A DNA stretch of 64,000 nucleotides from Eumeta japonica. Taxonomy: Eukaryota > Arthropoda > Insecta > Lepidoptera > Psychidae. The stretch is taken from contig BGZK01000095.1 of assembly GCA_005406025.1 (NCBI GenBank), positions 682,001-746,000 of the forward strand, read 5' to 3'. Within the stretch, counting starts at the first letter, position 1. Every line of letters starts with the position of its first letter. Positions 47,101 to 57,394 of the stretch are shown here, piece after piece. The notes beneath the pieces are model-generated. The model did not search any database. It had not been told where the DNA came from and saw nothing but the letters and a program-made list of their open reading frames with translations. The position numbers were made by a program, and so were the translations under genes.

Positions 47101-50100
47101 GATGTCGGCTGCTGTAACAATGTTGCAAACTTCAGTGAAGATAAATATAATGAAAACATATTAAAGAAGAATAGAGCTAGATAGGAAAAACTCAAGATAA
47201 ATTAATGGCTGTAATTATTTATAGCATGCATGCATTTACACATGACTTACAATCGGTACATCTGTGTCCTAAACTTGAAGTTAGTGCAATACATTACAAG
47301 ACAAAACAATGTGTTCACAATTTCACCATGCACAATTTAGAAAACAAGAATGTCCATTGTTATTGGATCGATGAGTGTACTGCGGGTTTGGTGGCTTCAG
47401 TGTATACTTACTGTATACATTGTCTGTCCTGTATAGACTGCCTGAAAAAAGAGCTATTACCTATAATTTTATACTCTGACGGGTGCACAGCATAAAATCG
47501 CAATGTAGTTTTGTCTAATGCATGGCTGGAGTTGGCAATGGACTACAACATCCTGATAAACCATGAAACTTTAAAAAAGGGCCATACGCAGATGAAGATA
47601 GATTCTTCTCATATTGCAATAGAGTGTCAGATAAAAAACAACGAAAGACATTTACCTGCCATCGCAGTAAGGGTCTCTTTCAAAACAAACTCATCCTCAG
47701 CAGCTCTATAGGTAAATATTCTTACCTATGATTTTTGTCATGACTTTTTAATTCGACCCGGCCGAGTAGCTAATGACCAAGTAGTCACGGATATAAGAGT
47801 ACTGCTTTATGAACCTGAAGGTCTAATAAAATTTAAACTGAACTGTTTCGACGACTACGCATTATTGCCCAGGAGAGCCAAACTAAGAAGTGTTTTGCCG
47901 AAACCAAATCTGTATCAAAGCAGACTACCAATATCACAGTTAAAGTGGACTCATGTACAACAATTAAAACACATAATTTCCGCTGATTGTCATAGCTTTT
48001 ATGACGATTTACCACATAAATAGATTCTCGAATTTTTATTTTTCTTTAAATGTTGTTAAGTTACATTGAGATTATTTCTTGAGAAGTTTTCGGCTTTTGT
48101 TTATTTAATATGCGAATATTTTATACTTAATACTTTAAATAATACTGTTACTGTGATATTGTGATTATCTAACTTATGCTCAATTAGTATGGATCTCATT
48201 AAAAATAATAAATTTGAACATAAATAAAAAAGTGCAATTAGAGCCAAAGTAATTACTATTATGGATAATAGCATAGATTAGTTAAGCAAAAATGAGCCAT
48301 TTAATAAATAAATAAATGATTAAAAATTGTTTTATTTTAAATCTTGCGCATACAAAAGACGTAAATCATGCGCATATGGATTTTAAAATAAAACAACACA
48401 ATGTATGTTAAAAAAATCGGATACATTACAATTTTTTTAAATGAATGACTTTTTATTCAATAAATCTATTATGAAGTGTACCAAAATAGTGTTGTAATAG
48501 TATCTGTTCAAAATTATTCAGTTTTTTCACTCTTCTGAAAAGTGACTATTTTTGACATACGTGGTGTTACAACTTAAGCGACGATTTGACCTTTAAGGTG
48601 GATCAGTAGATTTAAAAAGTAGTTGGAAAATGAATAAGGACAAAAACTGGATGCAATGTGTACTTGGAATATAATCTTATTTTATTTTTTAAGTGCATAT
48701 CTAAAAAATGATCATATTTTTAGTTGTTATTAATTCAAATTAAAAATGTAATTTTTATGTTTATTATAATTTTGTTCTTGGCTTTTTTTCTATACATTTG
48801 AAACGAACTGTACGAAATTTGATGAGTAATATGATATTCATAAGCGTTAATGATAAAACTCCGGCCAATTCTATATTTTTTCACTTCCTTATTACGTCGT
48901 ATTATGTATGTTAGTACAAAGCAGTGCGATATTATACAATATTTATGTTTGTCACATGATTTAGTGAGATACGAAATAAGGCAAATAATACATCTAGAGC
49001 TGATATCATTGTGGGCAATAATAATTTACTATAAAATAATTTTAATGAAATCATTTAATTGTTTGAAATTTAAGGGTTTTGTTAACTTTGTAAATCGCTT
49101 AATAAATCATTATATAATGACATAAATATTGCTTCACGTATAAATCACGTTTTTGAATCAGTACACTAATTAATCATGTTTTTTTAAGTAAAAAATAAAT
49201 AGTGACAGGTATTAATGTAACAAGAACCCTATTTGGAAAACTTGGCGATTTCTGAAATGTGTATATACTTTTTAGTTTAGCAATTGTATGCCATTTACTT
49301 TTGACTTACAAAAAAAAGGCGTAAAGCTAAAAATAAAAAAAAAAACATCTCTCAGTAATTTGTGTAATTATGTATAATCTAAATGAAATGATATATTAAT
49401 TATTAACAAATATACATTATATATTAATGGATTGACCTAAAAAAGTGTACTTTAAAAACGTAATCAAATAGAGATTTCGTAATTTTAAAATAGTTATACA
49501 ACCTAAATTTTTACAACGGCCGGTCTTTGAACGTCAGTGGTGTTAGTCGGTCGCGATACTATGCGAATGTAACCTTGTCAAAAATAAGTCGCAATCAGTA
49601 GGAGAATGCAGCGCTTTTGCGAACGCAGTAACTGACAAAAGGTTCCTTTTTTATAGCGTTTATTTGTATAGTGGTAAGGTTTTTTTTTGAACGATACGGT
49701 ATACAACCGTGATATTCCATTATACATTATATAATGTTGAGCTGTACGTATGATCACGAATTCTATGATGTCGTCATTTAGTTTTTTATTTTATCTATTA
49801 GCGCTTTATTTATTTAATTTCAGTTTTAATACAATTTCAATAAGCTGAATCAGATGGATACAATTTGTTATTCTGGTCTGGGTTAAACGTCTCAATCATG
49901 AATCAGGGACAGAAATTATTTACAAACACTTGCCTGCAGCCAAAACACTCATCCCTCCTGCCGGTATGCCGAGGCCCATGTTGAACTTCTGTTTTTCTTC
50001 TATGAACGCCACACTGCCCATCACCATGGCCGATATGCCGCATACTATCTAAAATAAACAGAAGATAATAAATGTGGTCAAATGAAATGGAGAGAGTGCA

Positions 50101-53100
50101 AATTCAGTTTCATTGGAGTTTAATTTACTTCCACTAGTTTCATGTCGAGTTAGTATTTACTAACGAGTTTCAGTAATTGTATAAAACCTTCCGAATCCAA
50201 TGAACACAGAATAACCGTGTCTCATAATGCTTTCAATGGGAATGATTTGTTTGGACTTTTTTAGTCTACATTACTTTTTAATCTATTTTAGGTCATATAT
50301 TACTATTAGTGTATGCGCTGATGCTAATAATACACTAGAGTCATTATTGCACTCAATGAATGCAGTGATGCACGTAAGCGCTTGAAACGAGCTTTCTGAG
50401 AATTAGCTTAAAAATGCAATTAATGTACACAAGTTTCTTGGTCGAATTTGTGATGTGAACCGCATGCCAAGAATGGAAGTAAGAACTTAAAACTTGCAAA
50501 CCAAAATATCTGTTGTGATTGGAAGATTATCCAAAAGTAGAAATATTATGCAGAAAGATGCAAGCCTAAATTTCAGTTCTGCTTACTGTTTTTACTTGCG
50601 AGTTTTTTTAAACAACGAAGTGCGAATCCATTTTGTCTTGATAGACACAATGGATTTTCAACCTCGAGGAGGTTGTCTAATTTAAACGATTAGTGACAGA
50701 ATTTCTATGAAAAAATCATACCTCCATCACTGAATCTTATGTTTGTAACTTCAGTAGTGTAATCAATGACCAGTAGTGTAATCAGTAATCAATGACTGAT
50801 TGATGAATGAGTTGTTGAATCAAAACTTGTATTTTGGTAATATAAGTAGTTAACGGATATGTCGTTAAAAGTGATGATTGGATAATTGTTATTAAGATAT
50901 CGGGTTAAAGTTCAGCGGTAAGTTTCACTACAACTCACACGTTATATACATATACTTAAATATGTATATAAATATACAAATATCTTTGGAACAAAGTTCC
51001 TTAACGCGGCTTACGGAAGGAGACGACTGATAGAAATCGTAACATAACGAAAAAGCGTTGCGCCACCTCCATGAGACTTTCTCTCTCTCTCTTGAAATTT
51101 ATTATTTAGAGTTTTTCATATACATTCACTATGTATGTCATATCTACTTTTTAATTAAATGAATATTTTTCCTGAAATATTCAAAGAAATTCATCGATTT
51201 CATTCTTTAATTTGTATCATTTTTATTGATACAAAAACTTCGTTCCAGACGGGGTACCCCAATAGCACACTTAATATTTATCATACGTACTCAGTCTAAT
51301 AATTTTGAGATGACTTCAATTCGTATAAAACCTGTCCCGTTTTAGAAACGATTGTTTATTCTCAGATCAGATCAGATTACTCTTCCTCTTTTTCTCTTCT
51401 TATAGGGCGACATGTGAATTACGTTTATTGATAATATATAATAATAAGATTATTAGCCTACGTATGTGTAAACAAAAGTCTGCGATTTTCATTTTTTGTT
51501 AAAAGACATTGAAAAGGATCCTTACGTCTACAAAAAAAAAATACTAAAAAAATATTTCGAGTTCATGAAAATGCTGTGTAATTCATTTCCTTTGGATGAG
51601 TTGGTGCCTTTGAAAATAATAATAATAAAAAAAAAACAGTTCTTTGTTTCGATCATCTTTAGTTTGGATCACGCGTTCTTTATAAGTATATAAAAAAAAA
51701 AAAACTGGCTAAGAGTATGTCGGACCACGCTCATTACAGAGTTCCGAAGCCATATTACAAATAAATGTGTTGCAGATGGTTAAAGTACGCTGTTACACTT
51801 TTTCCATGTTTCCAACATAAAATAGTTACAAGCACTTTAGTCGCCTACAACTAGAAAAACAGTAGGTATGTCGACTGTTACTATAAAACTAGTGTAAACT
51901 AAAGTGCATCAGCAAAAGAGCGTATCTTCATAGTACTTACGTTTGTTGAGAAGTACAGTTGTTCGGCAATAACTCAAAAACAGTACATCCGATCATGTTT
52001 AAAAATCTTAAAATGTTTTAAAAGAACTGTCAAAATATGTACCACACTTTGATGTTTGGTAAAAAAATTGTTTTCAGCTTCTATTACATGTGTGGAGTGC
52101 CCCCCTAGAAATATTTATTTATTCAATTAGCAAACTAAGTAGCGGCGTCTACTAGATACCTTAATTAAAAAAAATCATGAATAAACGTTTTGTAGTATTT
52201 GAATAAAATATCTGTGACATACGGACGAACGGACCGACAGGCATGACGAAACTATAAAGGTTCCGTTTTTGCTATTTTGGCTCGGAACGCTAAAAAGGAA
52301 AATAAAACGAAACATTATTGAAAAAGGGCGAGTTTCGGTTCATACGAATTGTTATGTACATGTGTTGTTGTTTAAAAGCAACCGTAGATCATTCGTAAAA
52401 ATTAAAACGTAAACCATATGTCTTGTACTATAAGAAATTGACCCTGATTTGGCTGTCCAAAAATATTAAAATTTAATTTTTTATATATATTTCATTACAT
52501 GTACAGTGTTATCATATTTTGTTCACATCACGACATAAGGACGATTGATTAATAAGGTCATGAATTATACGCAGGGTGCGCTGAAATTTTTGGAATTATT
52601 ATATTTATAATATATCATTTGACCATTTGGTCAAAAATAAATTTATTGTTTCTCACAATATTCTCTGGTAGCATAAATGTACTTTTTCATACGAATCAAT
52701 CAATTTTGAAAACAATCATGCCACTCCTCTCTGGTGATCTTGCAAACATGTTTTTCATATTCTTCGACAGTCTCTTCTGGTGATGAAAATCGTTGATCGC
52801 GTAATTTGTTCTTAATTTTTGCGAACAAAGAAAGTCACTAGGTGCGCCAGGTCGGAAGTGTATGCAGAATCGCTCATAAGTTCTACGTTTTTCTCATTCA
52901 ACAATTTATTTGTCTGTTTGGCCGTACGAGAACTGGCGTTGTCATGGTGCAAGATGATACGATGTTAATTGTTATTTTTACGGAGTTCGTCAATAACACT
53001 ATTCACAGTACGATAATTTTTCAAAGCAACAGTAGCCACGTGTCCAGTTTTATTAAAAAAAGAAGCAGTTAACCAATTAGAAACACTTCGCCGAAACCAA

Positions 53101-56100
53101 TCACTTTGGTTGCTCTCGGTTCATCTCGATAGACTCATTAAATTGATTGCTGTTCTGTTTTGGAGTATTAGCTATAAATCCATATTTGCTTACCTATTAG
53201 TATGCCTCACACCAAATTTAACGCCCTTGCCTTGAATGTGGTAAGCATGGCATTGCACCAAGTAACGTGGTCTGTTTTTTGAACCTCAGGAAAAATTATG
53301 CGGGATCCATCGCGAGAACAGCTTTTTTATATCCAAATGTTTCTGTAGGATTGATTGTATTTGACAAATGTTTATGCCTAAGGATGCCTCATAGGTAGGT
53401 CATATGCCTGTCTGTTTCGATCATACGTCGCACAGCATCGATTTTTTTGTTGTTCACAACGGTAGACGGGCGACCATCACGAAATTCATCATTGAGATTG
53501 ACACAACAGCACTTGAATTCTGAAAACCAGTTATAAATAGTAGTTTTGCATCGTGCTTCATTCTCAAAAGCAGTTCTAAGCTGAGCGAGGCTTTTCCGAG
53601 CTGTCAAATCACACTTAAAATCGTAGAAAATCATACAACAAAAAATTTCACGACTTAAATTAATAGTGATGAAGACAGGCAATTTTTTAAATGACGCAAA
53701 AATGTAAAGACAATTGATAGTTTGATGAACCAAACTGTATTTTACAGCCAGAGTTCCATTTTCAAATGTAGTAATTACTTACATGAAAGTGGCTAGTACC
53801 AAAAACTTACAGTGCGCTGTGCTATGAAGTAAATTATAGGTTTATTTATAAATAATTAGGAGAAATGTGAGTTTATCGCTTGATTTGAAAACATAAATCA
53901 CTCGACCGCACAAAAATTTACCGCCTGAATCCCAAATTCAAAAAAGAGCTAGACTTCGATCGCTGTTATCTAAATTTTGTCGCGGCAGAGACCACTAGGG
54001 CAATATACTCTCGCGCCAGCGCGGGAAGAGAGCTCAAGGCTCTATTTTTGTAGAACGTGAAAAGCATGCGATACGAAACATCCACCAGTAGAGTTATCGC
54101 TATAATTCGGAAAGTCTAGAAGTTCCGTTCTCGATTCCAAGCCAGACTGTCTTGCGTTACATAATTTTACTAAATTTGTGGTCTAGACGATCAAGCGTGC
54201 TAAAAATGTATGATCAAACACTAGATATACATGTAAGCCCTATAAGTGTCCGCTTCGATATATGAAAAGAATATACTATATGAGAAAGAGAATGAGAAAA
54301 AGCTATTCTTTATGTCATTTATGTGTCAATGAATCACAGATGTACTTTTGAAAAGTACTGGATATTAAAAAGTTAAGTATTTATATATTTAAATAAAAGA
54401 CTCGTATATACTATTAATCACAAAGTTGCTGATGAAATAGTATAGTGCCAGTTAAGAATAATATATTAAAGAGGCCTACGTTTAATAGTCTCATTAAGCG
54501 TTTTAATAATATGACCATAGTAAACTCTTCAATAAATAAGGTAAATTATTTTAATATAAAGCTACTCCACACAATGTTAAAACGTCGTGTACCCGCGATA
54601 GGAGAGCTCGTCCCTAGCGCGATAATGAAATCACCGCTCGGCGGAGTGGCGTAATGTGTTTTAGACGATAACGACTTTTTAAGTGATACCATTTCCAAGG
54701 CCCTTCGCAATGGACTATTAGGCTATTTTATCGATAAAGCAGCGTTAAAATGACGTAGGTAGGTACAGCACAACGTGTTTTTGGAAATGTTGTGTCAGGT
54801 ACAGCCATCTTTGCATTTCAGAGTGAATTGTTTGATCTTTGGTATTACACATTGATCCTATAAAGTGCTGTAGCTAATGACGGTTGTCACAAATGCGGCG
54901 ATGACATTCAAGTTGACCGCTTAACGTCGTCTTCGATGCACGGAGAACGCGGTATAATAAGACTTAAATTAAACAGTCGTTGCCGTTAATAGCGAGAGCG
55001 GCGGTGAAGAGCGGTAAATTTGAGTCAGGAGACATCGGACTCGACCTTGAACATGAGCGATTTGACGGATAAGTTTTTGACTTAAGTTTTGACAAGTGAC
55101 ATCAGCCGTTAGTAACCCTTAACTAGAGCAGCATGATGGGTTTAAAACTGTAGGCCCTCAATCTTAAGCTAAATAATTGCAGAGAAGTACGCTTTACCAA
55201 TAGGATAATTGAAACAGGACGATAATAAAAACTTACAGTTTCGCACTCGAACATGTTAGTAGTGATATTTGTTTTCGGTTATGCAAGGTATAAGGACACT
55301 TACAGTCGCATCGGTGGGCTACCAACCGAAACAATGCTGATATAAGTAAGTTTTTATTATAGAATTATATATGCATAGCCTGTCTGACTCTATACACGGT
55401 ACTGATATATATATATACATACAAACACATACATATATGTATGTATCGATTAAGCTTATCGATTGTCATAAAATTTAAGGCGTTCGCACATTTATTTGAG
55501 AATTGAATCTGATTAAATTTTGAAATTGATCGTTTCAATAACTATTAAACTTCACAAAACCGGTATTCTTATCAATAGATAATTTATATCGATTTTGTTT
55601 GCGCTCTCTTATTATTAAAATCTTTTAACATTATGTATGCACAAAAACTGAAAAATATACAGAATAATCAATACGTAATAATCTTATTATATAACTAAAG
55701 TCTGATCAATTAACGGAGCTCGAACTTTCAGGGAAACTATAGTGATATTTTTTGAAATGGTATGTAGAAACCACATTATCTCTTCACTTCACTTTATAAA
55801 CAGTTGACAAAAGAGTTAACGTGTAGATTATGTGCTGCCGTTGTTTCTCTCCTACTCAGACGCATCGGCCGATGGAGTGTAAGAGAGATAGATGCGTCTC
55901 AAGCCGAACGCTTAGGCCGATCGTGCCTCTCTATCGCTTGTCCCGCGCTCTCGCTTGCACGCTTTGCTCAGGCGGAACGAGACAATGAGTCATGCTTTTT
56001 CGTGCGTACAGCCGGCGTTCATCGATTTATAAGATGTTATCACGTCAAAATCAGCATTATCTTGATGAAATGATTCGTTTAAGTTATTTGAGAATATAAT

Positions 56101-56618
56101 ATTTTAAAAATTATTCTTCAACTATACTTTTCGATTAAATCAATGAATTTTAATGGGCTTTCCAGTATTTTAAGAACCTTGTTGAATAATGGAGCGAATG
56201 AAGTTTTGAAAATAATGAACATGATATCGTTAAAGTTATTAAAAAAGAGAAAAAAGTTTTAAGCTTACTTAAAATCTAAAAAAATAGGTTAAGCAAAAAT
56301 TTTCGGACAATTTAAAGCCCAAGTTCTTTTTTACATTACATGAATCAGATCTTAATCACTTAACTGTTTCAAAGATATTTCAGTAAAGTCTTTTGTTAAC
56401 CTACATATCTTAACCAAATTAACCTATTTTAATTAAATTTGCGGTATTAAAAATGGTATTAACTCGTTTAAAACTTACAGTTATTTTTTTCACTCCATTT
56501 ATTACTATTTATTACGCATTTTATGCAGTCGAGTGCTGTTTTTCTATTTTTTTACTAACTTTTGTTTGTTTCAAAACTCATTTACATAGAGGATCGGGAG
56601 AACGGGCGATGCGGCCAT
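43922..56618 (-). CDS. Four-exon gene for a 145-residue four-span membrane protein, family unknown
   Basis: Exons 56618-56586, 50048-49934, 44823-44673 and 44060-43922 join in phase (0, 1, 2) with no internal stop. The start ATGGCC lies in a CpG-rich island with an AAAG before the ATG. Protein order: MAASPVLPILY, then IVCGISAMVMGSVAFI (span 1, about residues 5-27), EEKQKFN loop, span 2 (about 35-53), HTSRGWG, span 3 (about 62-86, rich in Ala/Cys), CCRTIMDPSGLKHG and an acidic EEDSLPSP loop, span 4 (about 114-138), then a short tail RIDCVVAS. A membrane location is inferred from the four hydrophobic stretches; I see no catalytic motif and do not recognise the family. Exon codons are GC-rich against AT-rich introns. 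Introns are 6.5 kb, 5.1 kb (GC-AG) and 0.6 kb. No isoform can be inferred. Confidence 0.75.
44077..44125. repeat. (TA)n microsatellite in intron 3
   Basis: About 49 bp of alternating TA immediately upstream of the exon 4 acceptor. Confidence 0.95.
44127..44540 (-). pseudogene. LINE ORF2 C-terminal fragment in intron 3
   Basis: Minus strand: GLKENVITIVEKDMLRWF then VRLER, and nearer the end MNASEARGIYKDRL. It is the same LINE family as the pieces at 1.0, 15.2 and 30.3 kb, here about 400 bp long. The overlapping 166-codon plus-strand frame (43975-44475) runs across the (TA)n and is not a gene. Confidence 0.7.
44673..44823 (-). CDS. Exon 3 of the four-span protein
   Basis: Acceptor CCCTTTTCCCCCTCAG, then 151 bp coding FSIHTSRGWGTVTSCAGAAS, a hydrophobic span and CCRTIMDPSGLKH. 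Donor GTATCA leaves GG, which joins C of exon 4 as Gly. The plus-strand 73-codon frame at 44679-44900 is its antisense shadow. Confidence 0.8.
45190..48573 (+). mobile_element. 3.4-kb DNA transposon (possibly Sola-like) in intron 2
   Basis: Ends are imperfect inverted copies: GTTTTAACACCACTGAGTCA (left) and, inward, GTTGTAACACCACGTATGTC (right). The interior carries a decayed plus-strand protein with conserved SDGC and GHTQM motifs known from a transposase-like family abundant in insects. No convincing target duplication was seen (TGGT left, TTAA right). Superfamily placement is a guess. It lies wholly inside the GC-AG intron, antisense to the host gene. Confidence 0.65.
45755..48020 (+). pseudogene. 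Decayed DNA-transposon protein with SDGC / GHTQM motifs
   Basis: An ATG at 45755 opens MSDENEFIELCKELKIKI. An acidic stretch (45958-46323, EEEDIETSK, ENEKTDNEEYC) ends in a stop and continues KKGKRKKLRLEEEQYMGYLR. After a frameshift come GSLCSSEFCKKSKLRACYTL, NPFLNTLGITENFVRYW (46733-46951), MPSHYCRASINTKLYLEP and FSPRKGQCDV. From 47205 to 48020 one frame runs 272 codons with only two stops (TAA at 47493, TAG at 47709): DLQSVHLCPKL, YKTKQCVHNFTMHNLE, CYWIDE, LYSDGCTA*NRN and KGHTQMKIDSSH. The Asp residues in DLQ and SDGC are plausible catalytic acids. Arthropod relatives of this protein are common in my memory, but the family name is uncertain. Confidence 0.65.
48574..49933. other. Remainder of intron 2, no gene
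   Basis: AT-rich. The 91-codon plus-strand frame at 48850-49125 lacks any domain. A GC-richer patch at 49515-49640 shows no exon. Confidence 0.4.
49934..50048 (-). CDS. Exon 2 of the four-span protein
   Basis: Acceptor TTCTGTTTATTTTAG then 115 bp coding IVCGISAMVMGSVAFI...GGMSVLAA, leaving one base G. The donor is CAG|GCAAGT, the standard consensus of GC-AG introns. The G joins CT of exon 3 to give an Ala codon. Confidence 0.8.
50049..50965. other. Intron 1, 3' part, no further exon seen
   Basis: AT-rich. A short direct repeat CAGTAGTGTAATCA occurs twice at about 50752-50786. The frame at 50494-50685 is unsupported. Confidence 0.4.
50970..51270. repeat. Probable dispersed repeat with GGAAC ends
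   Basis: Starts near GGAACAAAGTTCCTTAACGC and includes GCGTTGCGCCACCTCC. It ends near ACTTCGTTCCAGACGGGGTACCCC, whose GGAACGAAGT complement mirrors the start. Layout and text resemble a lepidopteran non-autonomous element; boundaries are uncertain. Confidence 0.35.
51692..52292 (-). repeat. Complete copy of the dispersed repeat also seen at 23613-24165
   Basis: Left end AAAAACTGGCTAAGAGTATG...GAGTTCCG; right end GGTTCCGTTTTTGCTATTTTGGCTCGGAAC. Its reverse complement shares GTATGTCACAG, CTAGGGGGGCACTCCACACATG-like and TTTTTGAGTTATTGCCG...CTTCTCAACAAA blocks with the 23.6-kb copy. About 600 bp, non-coding, within intron 1. Confidence 0.75.
52570..53822 (-). mobile_element. Full-length dead mariner, third lineage, in intron 1
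   Basis: A 1253-bp unit flanked by TA (52568-52569 and 53823-53824). Inward ends are CGCAGGGTGCGCTGAAATTT and GCACAGCGCACTGTAAGTTT, imperfect inverted repeats. It encodes a minus-strand mariner transposase. It lies within the 6.5-kb first intron, in the same orientation as the host gene. Confidence 0.85.
52643..53733 (-). pseudogene. Broken mariner transposase (third lineage)
   Basis: Minus strand: MIFYDFKCDLTARKSLAQLR, TAFENEARCKTTIYNWFSEF, DEFRDGRPSTVVNNKKIDAV and RRMIETDRHMTYL, then a stop (open piece 53389-53733). Beyond it, the first catalytic block GDETW reads GKQIW, so the first Asp is lost. Next come VYRDEPRATKV, FNKTGHVATVAL, and RTVNS joined directly to VIDELRKNN, where roughly ten expected residues are missing. 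LHHDNASSRTAKQTNKLL keeps the second Asp, then SDLA shifts frame to APSDFL. A degenerate C-terminus ends near 52643. Confidence 0.85.
53825..55800. other. Intron 1 continued, no supported exon
   Basis: Mostly AT-rich. A 69-codon plus-strand frame at 54445-54654 ends in a GC-richer LKRRVPAIGELVPSAIMKSP segment; I do not recognise it. GC-richer patches lie at 53985-54045 and 54870-55090. Confidence 0.4.
55804..56075. repeat. GC-rich block, possible dispersed element
   Basis: A sharply bounded CpG-rich stretch (CATCGGCCGATGGAGTG, CTTGTCCCGCGCTCTCGC, CAGCCGGCGTTCATCG) in AT-rich intron. It contains the palindrome CATCGGCCGATG. A plus-strand frame crosses it without a known motif. I have an impression of similar blocks elsewhere in Lepidoptera but no second copy here. 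Confidence 0.35.
56586..56618 (-). CDS. Exon 1 coding part of the four-span protein
   Basis: Eleven codons, MAASPVLPILY, followed by donor GTAAAT. Phase 0 joins to exon 2 and completes a 23-residue hydrophobic first span. The exon is short, so this is the least certain of the four; its phase and the resulting span are the support. Confidence 0.6.
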
Positions 56619-56740
56619 CTTTGTTATGACAGCCGGGATGTTTTGCTCGTTTTCGCGCCAACCTAATAAAGCGGGCACGGTACGGCGCTGACGACCGCAC
56701 TAGCCGCATACATGGGGAATCCCCGGAGTCATGGTAAATA
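56619..56740 (-). promoter_or_regulatory. CpG-rich putative 5' UTR and promoter of the four-span gene
   Basis: Immediately upstream (minus sense) of the ATG the sequence is GC- and CpG-rich (GGTTGGCGCGAAAACGAGC, GTGCGGTCGTCAGCGCCGTA), while both flanks are AT-rich. The start codon itself lies in AAGATGGCCGC, close to a YY1/Pho-type AAGATGGCGGC core-promoter motif. The transcription start cannot be set from sequence alone. Confidence 0.45.
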
Positions 56741-57319
56741 CTGGAATATTATTCAAAAATTTAGCGTATTTTAAAATTCTGTGTCCTCCCAGTAAAAATG
56801 CACGTAGCATTTTTGCCTATATAACACATTATCCCGATTGGAACAAAATAAGTTAATTCTAGTGTTAAACAGTTAAAATCATTGCGAGAAAAGCCGTGGC
56901 CAACGCTGGTGTATATACACAGTTATTTATGTATTTATCAATAGATTAATGCAAGTCGGTGTTAGCGCATTTTATCTCAATTAGAGCCCGTTTTGTCAGG
57001 CGTTCGCTCTATTAACGTCTACCTATAGGCGTCAGATATATTCTAAGATCATAAATTCCGGCCAAGCGCAGGCTTATATAAATTAGGAGATAAGGTTTCG
57101 CCGCCGCAGCGACTAATGTATACGCCCAGACGGCAGTGGAAGACCTCGAGGGCTTCCTTGGAAATTATGGTGACCATAATACAATTAGTAAATATGGTGA
57201 CTGTAATACAATAAAATTCTTTGATTGTTTATACATTATATTGCGCCTTTGTTTGGCGAAATAGGAAATTTTCTAATTTCACATCAAATTAGCGCAAGTC
57301 TATCATTTTTCGAAGACCG

Positions 57320-57320
<1 letters not shown>
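56741..57320. other. No gene; possible upstream regulatory DNA
   Basis: Moderately GC-rich non-coding sequence upstream of the gene, including 57000-57180 (GTTTCGCCGCCGCAGCG, ACGCCCAGACGGCAG). No exon was readable. Confidence 0.35.

Positions 57321-57389
<69 letters not shown>
57321..57389. repeat. (TA)n microsatellite
   Basis: About 69 bp of alternating TA with a single CA interruption near the left end. Confidence 0.95.

Positions 57390-57394
<5 letters not shown>

Noticed and set aside
48850..49125. 91-codon hydrophobic plus-strand ORF
   Set aside because: AT-rich, no motif, lies in intron 2 and lacks splice support; could not be tied to a receptor family.
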